Below, piece by piece: positions 1 through 7,678 of a DNA stretch of 64,000 bases (its first letter is position 1; each line of letters begins with the position of its first letter). The DNA is from Anaerovibrio slackiae (lineage in GTDB: Bacteria; Bacillota; Negativicutes; Selenomonadales; Selenomonadaceae): positions 1-64,000 of the forward strand of contig NZ_VUNR01000005.1 in assembly GCF_009695585.1 (NCBI RefSeq), given 5' to 3'. The translations under genes were made by a program, and so were the position numbers. The notes under the pieces were generated by a model. It saw nothing but the letters and a program-made list of their open reading frames with translations. It was not told the origin of the DNA and made no database searches.

Positions 1-131
1 CTTCAAAGCATAAAAATACCGTAGGAATTACGGAAATTAACGCCCACGGAGAGTGTGTAAGTCCTTTTGCCAAGGCAGAAGGCTGTTCTCGTAGAAGTGG
101 GAATCTCCCTCCTCAAACGCCTAGGCGGTAG
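1..131 (+). CDS. tnpB: TnpB (IS200/IS605 OrfB), 3' end only
   Basis: The frame reading from base 3 gives a 42-residue tail ending at TAG 129-131. It contains NTVGITEINAHGE, which matches the C-terminal tail usual in TnpB proteins (the N-T-V-G-x-T-x-I-N-A-x-G type). TnpB is the RNA-guided nuclease of IS200/IS605 elements. The zinc finger and RuvC parts would lie upstream of the window and cannot be seen, so this may be an intact gene or a remnant. The DNA that encodes this tail also forms the scaffold of the omega-RNA and the right end of the element. A near-identical copy without any upstream gene lies at 2595-2734. Confidence 0.75.
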   Translation, partial: SKHKNTVGITEINAHGECVSPFAKAEGCSRRSGNLPPQTPRR

Positions 132-146
132 GAGGGAGTAATTCAA
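7..146 (+). mobile_element. IS200/IS605-type right end with omega-RNA-like sequence, copy 1
   Basis: This 140-bp stretch matches 2595-2734 at 139 of 140 positions; the one difference is G at 128 against T at 2716. It ends in a hairpin whose arms are ctccctcct and aggagggag, followed by taattcaa, as is typical of IS200/IS605 right ends. In TnpB systems this region is transcribed as the omega-RNA scaffold, and the bases just after it act as guide. Here those bases begin gctataattagcg at 147. Transcription is inferred. Confidence 0.7.
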
Positions 147-189
147 GCTATAATTAGCGTAAAGGTGCATTTTGTTATTTATTTATTTA

Positions 190-218
190 TTGACAAATGA
201 TGAAAAATCTGTTATTCT
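190..218 (+). promoter_or_regulatory. Promoter of the hydrogenase-rubrerythrin gene
   Basis: TTGACA at 190-195 and TATTCT at 213-218 are 17 bp apart. This is a consensus -35 with a 4-of-6 -10, lying about 150 bp before the ATG at 372. Confidence 0.6.
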
Positions 219-229
219 TTGGTTAGAAT

Positions 230-249
230 TAAATAATAATTATTATTTA
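230..249. promoter_or_regulatory. Perfect 20-bp AT palindrome, candidate operator
   Basis: A perfect inverted repeat with half-site taaataataa lies just downstream of the promoter's -10, where a bound repressor would block transcription. Fur/PerR boxes are also AT-rich palindromes of this general type. An iron or peroxide regulator would suit a hydrogenase-rubrerythrin gene, but the regulator's identity is inference. Confidence 0.45.
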
Positions 250-371
250 TAAATAACAGATGTCTATATAGCCAGGTTTTGTTTTATTGTGGGGGAAGCT
301 GGCCAGGGAGAGTGTGTATCTGTTATGAGTATGAGTATGAGTGTGTATTATGTTTAAGGGGGGCATTGTGT

Positions 372-2474
372 ATGGAGCATTTGGCGTTAAGTATCAGGGT
401 TCCGATTGAACAGGATAATCCCAGCATTGTCCGGGACAATGCAAAGTGCATCAAATGCGGCATGTGCAAGGAGATTTGTACCAATCAGATTGGTGTGCAC
501 GGTACATATACCTTTGAGGAGACTGACGGGCTGGCAGTCTGCATCAACTGCGGCCAGTGTGCCAATGTATGCCCGGTGGACAGCATTACTGAGCGCTATG
601 AGTATCCAGATGTGAGGGCTGCCGTGCAGGATAAGGACAAGGTAGTGATTGTCAGCACCTCGCCGTCTGTCAGGGCTGCTCTGGGCGAGGAGTTCGGCAT
701 GGCTGACGGCAGCTTCGTGCAGGGGAAGATGGTAGCACTCCTGAGAAAGCTGGGTGCCGACTACGTGCTGGACACCAATTTTGCCGCTGACCTGACTATC
801 GTAGAGGAAGCTAGCGAGCTGATTGAGCGTGTCACCAAGGGGACAGCACCGCTGCCTCAGTTTACCAGCTGCTGCCCGGCATGGATAAAGTACGCTGAAA
901 TATATCATCCCGAAATCCTGCCGCATATTTCCACAGCCAAGAGCCCTATAGGCATGCAGGGGCCTACCATCAAGACCTATTTCGCCAAAAAGATGGGCAT
1001 TGACCCGGCAAAGATTGTCAACGTGGCACTGACACCATGTGTCGCCAAGAAATTTGAAATCCGCCGGGAGGAAATGAAGGCTGCGGCAGATTATTTGCAG
1101 GCTGAAGGCATGCGTGACATGGATTTTGTGATTACCACCCGGGAGCTGGCCAGATGGGGCAGGGAAGAAGGCATTGACTTTGCTTCCCTGGAGGACAGTG
1201 ACTTCGACAAGTTCATGGGAGAGGCATCCGGTGCGGCTGTCATCTTCGGCAATACCGGCGGCGTAATGGAGGCTGCCCTGCGGACGGCCTATGAATATAT
1301 CACCGGGGAAACTGCTCCTGATGTACTTTTCCAGCTGGAGCCTGTCCGTGGCTACGATGGCATCAGGGAAGCGGAGCTGAAGGTAGGTAACCTGGATGTG
1401 CGGGTGGCTATTGTATATGGTACTGCCAATGCGGAAAAGCTGCTGGCAGACATCAGGAACGGCACGAAGCAGTACCACTTTGTGGAGGTCATGACCTGCC
1501 CGGGAGGCTGCATCGGTGGCGGCGGCCAGCCGAAGGATCTTGACAAGGACAGGGATGAGGTGCGGAAGTCCCGCATCGCCAGCCTGTATGCCCAGGATGC
1601 TGCCATGAGCCTGCGCAAGAGCCATGAAAATCCTGACATCAAGGCGATTTATGAGGAATTTTACGGCAAGCCGCTCAGTGAGCTGGCGGAGAAAATGCTT
1701 CATACATCTTATGAAGACAGGAGCAGTATTATCAATAGGAAAAATACCCCTGCTGCTCAGGCAGGGACTCAGGAGAAAACAGTAAAAGGAGAGAATAATA
1801 TGAAGACATGGAAGTGCAAGATTTGTGGTTATGTTTATGAGGGTGACAGCCTGCCGGCAGATTTCAAGTGCCCTATCTGCAAGCAGCCGGCAACTTCTTT
1901 TGAGGAGGTTAGTGCTCCAAAGGCAGACGCTGCCCAGGGCAACAAGTATGCCGGTACTCAGACGGAAAAGAATCTGCACACTGCCTTTGCCGGTGAGTCT
2001 CAGGCGAGAAACAAGTACACTTATTTTGCCTCTGTGGCACAGGGAGAGGGCTTTGAGCAGATTGCTGCACTGTTCCTGAAGACTGCCGAGAATGAAAAGG
2101 CTCACGCCAAGATGTGGTTCCAGGAGCTGGGCGAGCTGGGAGATACCAAGGCAAATCTTGCAGCAGCTGCCGAGGGCGAGAACTATGAGTGGACTGATAT
2201 GTACGATGGCTTTGCCAAGACTGCCGATGAAGAAGGCTTCCCTGAGCTGGCAGCCAAGTTCCGCGCTGTAGGAGCAATTGAGAAGCACCATGAGGAACGT
2301 TATCGTGCCCTGCTGAAGAACATTGAGCTTTCCCAGGTGTTTGAAAAGAGCAAGGTGCAGGTATGGGAGTGCCGCAACTGCGGGCATATTGTAGTGGGCA
2401 CCAAAGCACCTGATTCCTGCGAGGTCTGCGGCTATGCCCAGAGTTACTTTGAGCTGAATACAGAGAATTATTAA
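372..2474 (+). CDS. [FeFe]-hydrogenase fused in frame to a two-rubredoxin rubrerythrin
   Basis: This 700-residue frame starts at ATG 372, behind aaggggggc. Residues 26-67 carry two 4Fe-4S motifs (CIKCGMC...C and CINCGQC...CP). The three H-cluster motifs follow: TSCCPAW near 165, TPCVAKKFE near 221 and TCPGGCxGGGGQP near 375. The hydrogenase normally ends near residue 456. There is no stop codon, and after a 20-residue linker comes a rubredoxin (CKIC...CPIC, 480-500). A four-helix di-iron rubrerythrin with two ExxH motifs follows, then a second rubredoxin (CRNC...CEVC). The fusion suggests H2- or ferredoxin-linked peroxide reduction in the cytoplasm (inference). A strong internal start at 1800 could also give free rubrerythrin. 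A long antisense open frame here is a codon-bias shadow. Confidence 0.85.
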   Translation: MEHLALSIRVPIEQDNPSIVRDNAKCIKCGMCKEICTNQIGVHGTYTFEETDGLAVCINCGQCANVCPVDSITERYEYPDVRAAVQDKDKVVIVSTSPSVRAALGEEFGMADGSFVQGKMVALLRKLGADYVLDTNFAADLTIVEEASELIERVTKGTAPLPQFTSCCPAWIKYAEIYHPEILPHISTAKSPIGMQGPTIKTYFAKKMGIDPAKIVNVALTPCVAKKFEIRREEMKAAADYLQAEGMRDMDFVITTRELARWGREEGIDFASLEDSDFDKFMGEASGAAVIFGNTGGVMEAALRTAYEYITGETAPDVLFQLEPVRGYDGIREAELKVGNLDVRVAIVYGTANAEKLLADIRNGTKQYHFVEVMTCPGGCIGGGGQPKDLDKDRDEVRKSRIASLYAQDAAMSLRKSHENPDIKAIYEEFYGKPLSELAEKMLHTSYEDRSSIINRKNTPAAQAGTQEKTVKGENNMKTWKCKICGYVYEGDSLPADFKCPICKQPATSFEEVSAPKADAAQGNKYAGTQTEKNLHTAFAGESQARNKYTYFASVAQGEGFEQIAALFLKTAENEKAHAKMWFQELGELGDTKANLAAAAEGENYEWTDMYDGFAKTADEEGFPELAAKFRAVGAIEKHHEERYRALLKNIELSQVFEKSKVQVWECRNCGHIVVGTKAPDSCEVCGYAQSYFELNTENY
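1785..2474 (+). other. rbr: Internal ribosome-binding site and start for separate rubrerythrin
   Basis: AAAGGAGAG at 1785-1793 precedes ATG 1800 with eight bases between GGAG and ATG. This is as good as any start signal in the window. Translation from here gives a 224-residue protein: rubredoxin, di-iron four-helix domain, rubredoxin. It reads as the original start of a separate rubrerythrin gene that became joined to the hydrogenase frame. Rubrerythrins reduce hydrogen peroxide in anaerobes. Whether the fusion, the short form or both are made cannot be told from sequence. Confidence 0.65.
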
Positions 2475-2552
2475 TTCATTAATGACGAATTGGTCTGCTG
2501 TGCTGGTAGCTGAATCATATCACCTGCCAGTCAGGCTGTTCGGTGTCATATC

Positions 2553-2593
2553 ATCTGCCGGTATCGCTATTCAAATGATACTGGCAGATTTTA
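2553..2593 (+). terminator. Terminator after hydrogenase-rubrerythrin
   Basis: Stem arms atctgccggtatc (2553-2565) and gatactggcagat (2577-2589) pair over 13 positions with one G-U, and are followed by tttta. Confidence 0.75.
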
Positions 2594-2594
2594 T

Positions 2595-2734
2595 AGCATA
2601 AAAATACCGTAGGAATTACGGAAATTAACGCCCACGGAGAGTGTGTAAGTCCTTTTGCCAAGGCAGAAGGCTGTTCTCGTAGAAGTGGGAATCTCCCTCC
2701 TCAAACGCCTAGGCGTTAGGAGGGAGTAATTCAA
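2595..2734 (+). mobile_element. Solo IS200/IS605-type right end (TnpB tail and omega-RNA scaffold), copy 2
   Basis: This is the second copy of the 140-bp element at 7-146, with one substitution. It encodes the same TnpB tail, ending at a TAG codon, but in-frame stops and a terminator hairpin lie directly upstream, so there is no tnpB gene attached. The bases just after its end, the position of a TnpB guide, are tttacatcatggctga. It may be a relic of a deleted element or an independently moved end. Confidence 0.7.
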
Positions 2735-2810
2735 TTTACATCATGGCTGAATTTTCTTGCTGGAAAATGCCGGATAATTTGCAGAAAGGGCAGAAGCCGG
2801 TTGCCGTGGC

Positions 2811-2840
2811 TTGACAAGCCAATGCCAGGTAGGGTAGAAT
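2811..2840 (+). promoter_or_regulatory. Promoter of the DUF1292 gene
   Basis: TTGACA at 2811-2816 and TAGAAT at 2835-2840 are separated by 18 bp. Confidence 0.6.
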
Positions 2841-2891
2841 AGAACGAGTAAGCGAGTTAAGTTTTATTGTTTTAGAATGCGAGGTGCTATG

Positions 2892-3194
2892 ATGGCTGAT
2901 AAGATGATTGATGAGATGGACGAGAATATCGTAGTTGAGTTTAATGATGATAATGGCAATTCCCTGTACTATCAGCAGGAGATGATTATTCCTGTGGATG
3001 GGCAGGATTTTGCCCTGCTGGTTGGCCTGAATGTGGAGAATGACGAGAGCTTCGATGAGGAGGAGAATGTCATCATTGCCAAGATTGTCAAGGACGAGAA
3101 TGGCGAGGATGAGTATGTGGACCCTACTGATGAGGAGTTCGAGGCTGTACAGAAGGCTTATAATGAGCTTTGCGATGCTGAAGAAGCAGAGTAA
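2892..3194 (+). CDS. DUF1292 family small acidic protein
   Basis: This is a 100-residue, strongly acidic protein with the DUF1292 pattern: an early acidic segment ending in VEF, DDNGNSLYY, and a central VDGQDFALL...NVENDE. The family is widespread in Firmicutes and has no established function. GAGGTG at 2881-2886 best fits ATG 2892; ATG codons at 2877 and 2889 are also in frame. It has its own promoter and terminator and so appears monocistronic. Confidence 0.75.
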   Translation: MADKMIDEMDENIVVEFNDDNGNSLYYQQEMIIPVDGQDFALLVGLNVENDESFDEEENVIIAKIVKDENGEDEYVDPTDEEFEAVQKAYNELCDAEEAE

Positions 3195-3251
3195 GCTGAA
3201 TAAGCTGAAGTGAACCGATGCCCCGGCGAGGCAGGGAGCAGGTTGCAGAAG

Positions 3252-3300
3252 CGGCATGGCATGTGCTGGCATATTTGTCGGCAGTGCCGTGCCGTTTTTT
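3252..3300 (+). terminator. Terminator after DUF1292 gene
   Basis: A hairpin with arms cggcatggca (3252-3261) and gtgccgtgccg (ending 3294), including G-U pairs, is followed by six T. Confidence 0.7.
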
Positions 3301-3320
3301 GCTGGGGATTTTTGTCAAGC

Positions 3321-3350
3321 TTTACAATTTGTGCACTGATATGATATAAT
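3321..3350 (+). promoter_or_regulatory. Extended -10 promoter of RNase J
   Basis: TTTACA at 3321-3326 and TATAAT at 3345-3350 have an 18-bp spacer and a TG one base before the -10. The start codon is 190 bp further on, so the transcript has a long leader. Confidence 0.65.
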
Positions 3351-3390
3351 CTATTGTAATGAGCAGAACGGTCGATTTTTATGAAGATTT

Positions 3391-3467
3391 TTTTATGCTC
3401 AGTGTGCCGGGACGATTGTCACACTGGGTTTTGTTGCGTGTTTTTTTTAAGCATTTTGAGCATAAAG
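3391..3467 (+). promoter_or_regulatory. Structured leader of the RNase J mRNA
   Basis: An outer perfect stem (tttatgctca near 3391, tgagcataaa near 3458) encloses a hairpin cagtgtg/cacactg, followed by a T-rich stretch. A TATAAT at 3468 could be a second, weak promoter. The layout could allow attenuation or self-cleavage control, which is inferred. Confidence 0.4.
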
Positions 3468-3540
3468 TATAATTAATTGAACGGTTCGACTTAGATTATT
3501 TTGTGTTAAATTAAAAATAAAATATATGGAGGTGTGATTT

Positions 3541-5205
3541 TTGGCAAAAGAAAAGCAAAAATTACAGATTATTCCTCTGGGTGGATTAGGCGAAATCGGT
3601 AAGAACATGACCGTAGTACGGTATGGTGACGAAATTTTACTTATCGATGCCGGCCTGATGTTCCCGGACGAGGAAATGCTCGGCATTGACCTGGTTATTC
3701 CTGATATTTCGTATCTGGTGGAGAACAAGGACAAGGTGAAGGCTATTGTGCTGACTCATGGTCATGAGGACCATATCGGTGCGCTGCCTTATGTGCTGAA
3801 GCAGATTAATGTTCCCGTTTATGGCACGCGGCTGACCTTGGGCATCCTGGAGGGCAGGCTGCAGGAGAATGGCGTGGATTCCAGCAATCTCCGTGCTGTC
3901 ATGCAGGGTGATACCATCAAGGCGGGCTGTTTTCATGTGAATTTTATCCGGGTGAATCACAGCATCCCTGATGCAGTGGGGCTGGCGGTTACTACGCCTA
4001 TGGGGACGATTATCCATACCGGCGACTTTAAGCTGGATTATACCCCGATTGATGGCAAGATGACAGATTTCCGCCGTTTCTCGGATTTGGGCAACAAGGG
4101 CGTGCTGCTGATGATGGCGGATAGCACCAACGCGGAGCGTGCGGGGCACACTCCTAGCGAGAGCACCGTGGGTGCATCCTTTGACAAGGCCTTCCACAAT
4201 GCCCGTTCCCGTATTATTATTGCTACCTTCTCGTCTAATGTGCATCGCATCCAGCAGATTATCAACACCGCGGTACGTTACAAGCGCAAGGTGGCGGTGC
4301 TGGGACGCAGCATGGTAAATGTGGTCAATATTTCCCTGGAGCTGGGATATATCAAGGCACCTGAGGGAACTATGGTAGATATTGACAATATCGGCAATTA
4401 TCCCATGGAGCAGATGGTCATTATCACTACCGGCAGCCAGGGCGAGCCTATGTCTGCCTTGACGAGAATGTCCCAGTCGGACCATCGCAAGGTGGGGATT
4501 GTGCCGGGAGATACCATCATTATTTCTGCAACGCCTATTCCTGGCAATGAAAAGCTGGTATCCCGTACCATTGACAACCTGCTGAAGCTGGGTGCCAATG
4601 TAGTGTACGGCAGGGAAAACGGCATTCATGTATCCGGCCATGCCAGCCAGGAGGAACTGAAGCTGATGCACAATCTGGTGCGCCCGAAGTTCTTTATTCC
4701 TGTTCATGGCGAATACCGCCACCTGGTGAAGCACGCCAAGCTGGCTGCGGAGCTGGGCATGCCGAAGGAGAATATCTTCATCGGGGAAAACGGTCAGATT
4801 CTTGAGTTTACCCGTGACAAAGGCTATGTGGCAGGCCGTGTGACCTCAGGCCGCGTGCTGATTGACGGCCTTGGCGTAGGCGATGTGGGCAATATTGTGC
4901 TGCGTGACCGCCGCCAGCTGTCCCAGGACGGCATCATCATCATCGTTGTTACCATGGACAAGACCAGCGGCACTGTGGTGGCAGGCCCTGATATTGTTTC
5001 CCGTGGCTTTGTATATGTCCGTGAATCGGAGGAGCTGATGGAAGACGTGAAGACCAGGGTAGAGGATGCCCTGGTGCACTGCGAGGAGGAAGGGATTACC
5101 GAATGGGCAGCCCTGAAGTCTGCCATGCGTGATGCCCTGGGACGCTTTATCTTTGAGCGCACCCGCCGCCGTCCAATGATTCTGCCGATTATCATGGAAG
5201 TATAA
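3541..5205 (+). CDS. rnj: Ribonuclease J
   Basis: This 554-residue metallo-beta-lactamase/beta-CASP nuclease has the family's normal length. HGHEDH at residues 73-78 is the zinc-binding motif, and later histidine motifs (TGDFK, SGHASQEE, PVHGE) complete the beta-CASP fold. RNase J is the 5'-exonuclease and endonuclease of mRNA decay and rRNA maturation in most Firmicutes. The start is TTG 3541 behind ggaggtg. The C-terminal domain is complete. The gene sits behind its own promoter and an unusual structured leader, and a small Fe-S protein gene follows 50 bp downstream. Confidence 0.95.
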   Translation: MAKEKQKLQIIPLGGLGEIGKNMTVVRYGDEILLIDAGLMFPDEEMLGIDLVIPDISYLVENKDKVKAIVLTHGHEDHIGALPYVLKQINVPVYGTRLTLGILEGRLQENGVDSSNLRAVMQGDTIKAGCFHVNFIRVNHSIPDAVGLAVTTPMGTIIHTGDFKLDYTPIDGKMTDFRRFSDLGNKGVLLMMADSTNAERAGHTPSESTVGASFDKAFHNARSRIIIATFSSNVHRIQQIINTAVRYKRKVAVLGRSMVNVVNISLELGYIKAPEGTMVDIDNIGNYPMEQMVIITTGSQGEPMSALTRMSQSDHRKVGIVPGDTIIISATPIPGNEKLVSRTIDNLLKLGANVVYGRENGIHVSGHASQEELKLMHNLVRPKFFIPVHGEYRHLVKHAKLAAELGMPKENIFIGENGQILEFTRDKGYVAGRVTSGRVLIDGLGVGDVGNIVLRDRRQLSQDGIIIIVVTMDKTSGTVVAGPDIVSRGFVYVRESEELMEDVKTRVEDALVHCEEEGITEWAALKSAMRDALGRFIFERTRRRPMILPIIMEV

Positions 5206-5255
5206 TATTCAGATGTTCTATAGGGCGTATTTGTTCTGAAAGGGAGGCGTTCACC

Positions 5256-5459
5256 ATGAAAATATCCTTAAATCCCGATGAGAAGGTTGTCAAGATGATT
5301 AAGGATGGCTTGGAGAAAAAAGGCGGCTATTGTCCTTGCCGGCTGGAAATAATAGAAGATAACAAATGCATGTGCAAGGAATTCCGTGACCAGATTGCAG
5401 ACCCTGAGTATGAGGGGTTCTGCCACTGCATGCTGTATTACAAATCCTTGAAGGACTAG
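5256..5459 (+). CDS. Ferredoxin-thioredoxin reductase catalytic-chain-like protein
   Basis: This 67-residue protein has the Cys-pair pattern of the FTR catalytic chain: CPC near residue 26, CMC near 39 and CHC near 56. In plant FTR these cysteines hold a 4Fe-4S cluster next to a redox disulfide that passes electrons from ferredoxin to thioredoxin. The short free-standing form is common in anaerobes, and its partner is not established. The start follows aagggaggcg. It lies 50 bp after rnj and before a bidirectional terminator, so the two may share a transcript. Confidence 0.8.
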   Translation: MKISLNPDEKVVKMIKDGLEKKGGYCPCRLEIIEDNKCMCKEFRDQIADPEYEGFCHCMLYYKSLKD

Positions 5460-5478
5460 AGATGTAACGAGATGTAAA

Positions 5479-5518
5479 AAACTGCTGGCTTGTCGTAGCG
5501 ATGGGTCAGCAGTTTTTT
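5479..5518. terminator. Bidirectional terminator between FTR-like gene and nadE
   Basis: Stem aaactgctg/cagcagttt has T runs on both strands, serving the plus-strand FTR-like gene and the minus-strand nadE. Confidence 0.75.
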
Positions 5519-5548
5519 TATTTCTATAAAGTTGTGTTTTTCTATAGG

Positions 5549-7438
5549 TTATTCCTGCAAGAGCTCTGCCTTGAGGCGCCGGTAGGCACGGGTATAGTAA
5601 ATGCCGTTCTGGGATTCCCGGTGGTCAAAGCCGTAGGCGCGGCGGCTGATGGCAATAATCGGCGGCGCCTGGATGCGCTTTGCCACTGCCATGCCGGTAA
5701 ACTGGCGCCACCAGCGTTCCAAATCCGCAATAAATTCTGCCGGGGAAGGGAAATACTCAGCCACCAGCCCCGGCTGGCAGCCGATTTTTTCTTCCAGCAC
5801 CCCGTCCTTGTACCATTGCAGGATGTCGGCAGGGGTTGCCTTCTGCCAGTATTCCACAAAGCTGCGGAAAAGGTAATCGTGATACGGATACTTGATCGGA
5901 TCTCCCTTGCCTTCATCAACATTCTGGGCACTGGAAAGCTCGGCGCTTGGCACGATATCAATAGTCGCCTGGGGCACAACCTCCCTGCCGTAGACTTTTT
6001 CGTTCAGGTAGCGTGCCAGGTCATAAACCTGATACTTCCACAGGTCAGCCAGGGCACAGAGGAAGCCGGATTGGTCACCATAGAGGGTGGAGTAGCCTAC
6101 GGTGGTCTCCGCCTTGTTGGCGTTGCAGGTAAAGCCGCCGCCAAAGGCCGCTGCAATGCCTGCCAGCACCCGGGCACTGCGGTCCCTTGCCTGAATGTTT
6201 TCCGCCACAAAGGAGGAAACTTTCAGGTTGAAGCTGCTGCCATCCTTCAGGAAGGTCACAGGAATGGTTTCCAGCTGGCTGATAGTGTGGTCAACTGACT
6301 CCTGAATAGGCATGATGGCGTAGTTGCAGCCCAGGTTTTCCGCCAGCTTCTGAGCCAGTCCCTTGGTGGTAGCGGAGTTATACACGCTTGGCATGTTGAC
6401 CAGCAGGACATTTTCCGCTCCCAGGATATGGGTGTAGAGGGCAGCTGCTACAGCTGAGTCGATGCCGCCGGAAATGCCGATGACCACCTTTTCCATGTGG
6501 ATATCTGATAAAAAGCTACGGACGCCATAGGAAACAGCAGCAAAGATATGCCCGATGGCATCTGCCTTTTCCCGTTTGTACTTCGGCATGGCATCAATGT
6601 TTTCCAAATCGTAATAGCCCAGCTGCTGCATATATTTCGGCAGGCAGTCTGCCATAATGCCCTGGCTATTGTAGAGGGTAGAGGAGCCGTCAAAGGTATA
6701 GACGGTCTTGCCGTTGTTCTGGATGCCCACATTGTTTACATAGAAAAGGGGCACCCCTGCCTCCTTGGCCAGCCTGCCGAAAACCCTGTGGCGCTTGCCG
6801 TTCTTGCCAAGGGTATAAGGAGAGGAGGAAATATCCACCAGCATATCCACGCCCTTGCTGCGCAAAATCTCCACCGGGGCCAGGTTGTAGTCATCGCTCC
6901 AGCCGTCCTCGCAGAGAAAGGCGCCGATGGAATAGCTGCGCCCCTTGAGGGTGAGCTTCAGCGGGCTCAGCAGCTTTTCAGCCGTGGTATGAAGCTCCTC
7001 TGCCAGCTGCCTGAGGCTGAAAAAATGACGGGTGTCGTTAAACTCCCGGTAGTTGGGCATCAGTGCCTTGATGACGAACGGATAAGGCATGTTCTCAGGC
7101 TGCACCAGCCTGCCCTGATGGGCAAGGAACAGGGCGTTGTACTTGCGCACCCTGCCGTCATTGTTCTTTTTGTTCCAGTCCGCGGCTACGTTGCCGAAGA
7201 TAATGGCAATATCTTGAGAAGCGGCAATAATGTCCTGGCCGCATTCCTCGCAGTCCCGGATAAAAGCAGTCTGCTCCCAGGTATCCCCCAGCAGGTAGCC
7301 CGGCACGGCCATTTCCGGGAAAATGATGATATCTGCCTGATGTTTCTTTGCTTCCTCAACCATGGACAGCATATTGGCGGTATTTTCATCGGGATGCCCT
7401 GGAATGACCTTCATCTGGGCAACGGCAATTTTTAGCAT
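5549..7438 (-). CDS. nadE: Glutamine-dependent NAD+ synthetase
   Basis: The protein has 629 residues. The N-terminal nitrilase-type amidase has the catalytic Glu in FPEMAVPGY, a Lys region, and the nucleophilic Cys in FLCEDGW. The C-terminal ATP-pyrophosphatase synthetase has the P-loop-like GISGGIDSA and a later NKAETTVGYSTLYGD. It makes NAD+ from deamido-NAD+, ATP and glutamine in the cytosol. ATG 7438 is preferred because gaggtg lies six bases upstream; a start seven codons earlier has no such signal. It is transcribed alone, towards the terminator it shares with its neighbour. Confidence 0.93.
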   Translation of the reverse strand: MLKIAVAQMKVIPGHPDENTANMLSMVEEAKKHQADIIIFPEMAVPGYLLGDTWEQTAFIRDCEECGQDIIAASQDIAIIFGNVAADWNKKNNDGRVRKYNALFLAHQGRLVQPENMPYPFVIKALMPNYREFNDTRHFFSLRQLAEELHTTAEKLLSPLKLTLKGRSYSIGAFLCEDGWSDDYNLAPVEILRSKGVDMLVDISSSPYTLGKNGKRHRVFGRLAKEAGVPLFYVNNVGIQNNGKTVYTFDGSSTLYNSQGIMADCLPKYMQQLGYYDLENIDAMPKYKREKADAIGHIFAAVSYGVRSFLSDIHMEKVVIGISGGIDSAVAAALYTHILGAENVLLVNMPSVYNSATTKGLAQKLAENLGCNYAIMPIQESVDHTISQLETIPVTFLKDGSSFNLKVSSFVAENIQARDRSARVLAGIAAAFGGGFTCNANKAETTVGYSTLYGDQSGFLCALADLWKYQVYDLARYLNEKVYGREVVPQATIDIVPSAELSSAQNVDEGKGDPIKYPYHDYLFRSFVEYWQKATPADILQWYKDGVLEEKIGCQPGLVAEYFPSPAEFIADLERWWRQFTGMAVAKRIQAPPIIAISRRAYGFDHRESQNGIYYTRAYRRLKAELLQE

Positions 7439-7515
7439 ATTCAGCACCTCGCACATCATAAAAGCAGCCAGAAAACTGCAAGCAATAAATCTCTAAATAA
7501 AACATATCAAAATAT

Positions 7516-7543
7516 ATTATAGCAGAAATTTTTCATTTCACAA
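7516..7543 (-). promoter_or_regulatory. Promoter of nadE
   Basis: On the minus strand TTGTGA (7538-7543) and TATAAT (7516-7521) are 16 bp apart. Confidence 0.5.
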
Positions 7544-7567
7544 ATATTGTATACTTGCCATATTTTA

Positions 7568-7596
7568 TTGAAATTGCCGGGATAAAGTTTTATAAT
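7568..7596 (+). promoter_or_regulatory. Promoter of the sodium:solute symporter
   Basis: TTGAAA (7568-7573) and TATAAT (7591-7596) have a 17-bp spacer, 82 bp before the start codon. Confidence 0.65.
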
Positions 7597-7678
7597 GCAG
7601 GATGGTTATGATTCTATTATCATACTTAATTACCATTGTGTATTTTGTAGATTGGCAGATTAGGAAGAAGGCAAGGTT

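Noticed and set aside
387-2387. Long open frame antisense to the hydrogenase-rubrerythrin gene
   Set aside because: Codon-bias shadow of a strongly coding gene. No family motifs, and the plus-strand frame carries all Fe-S and di-iron motifs.
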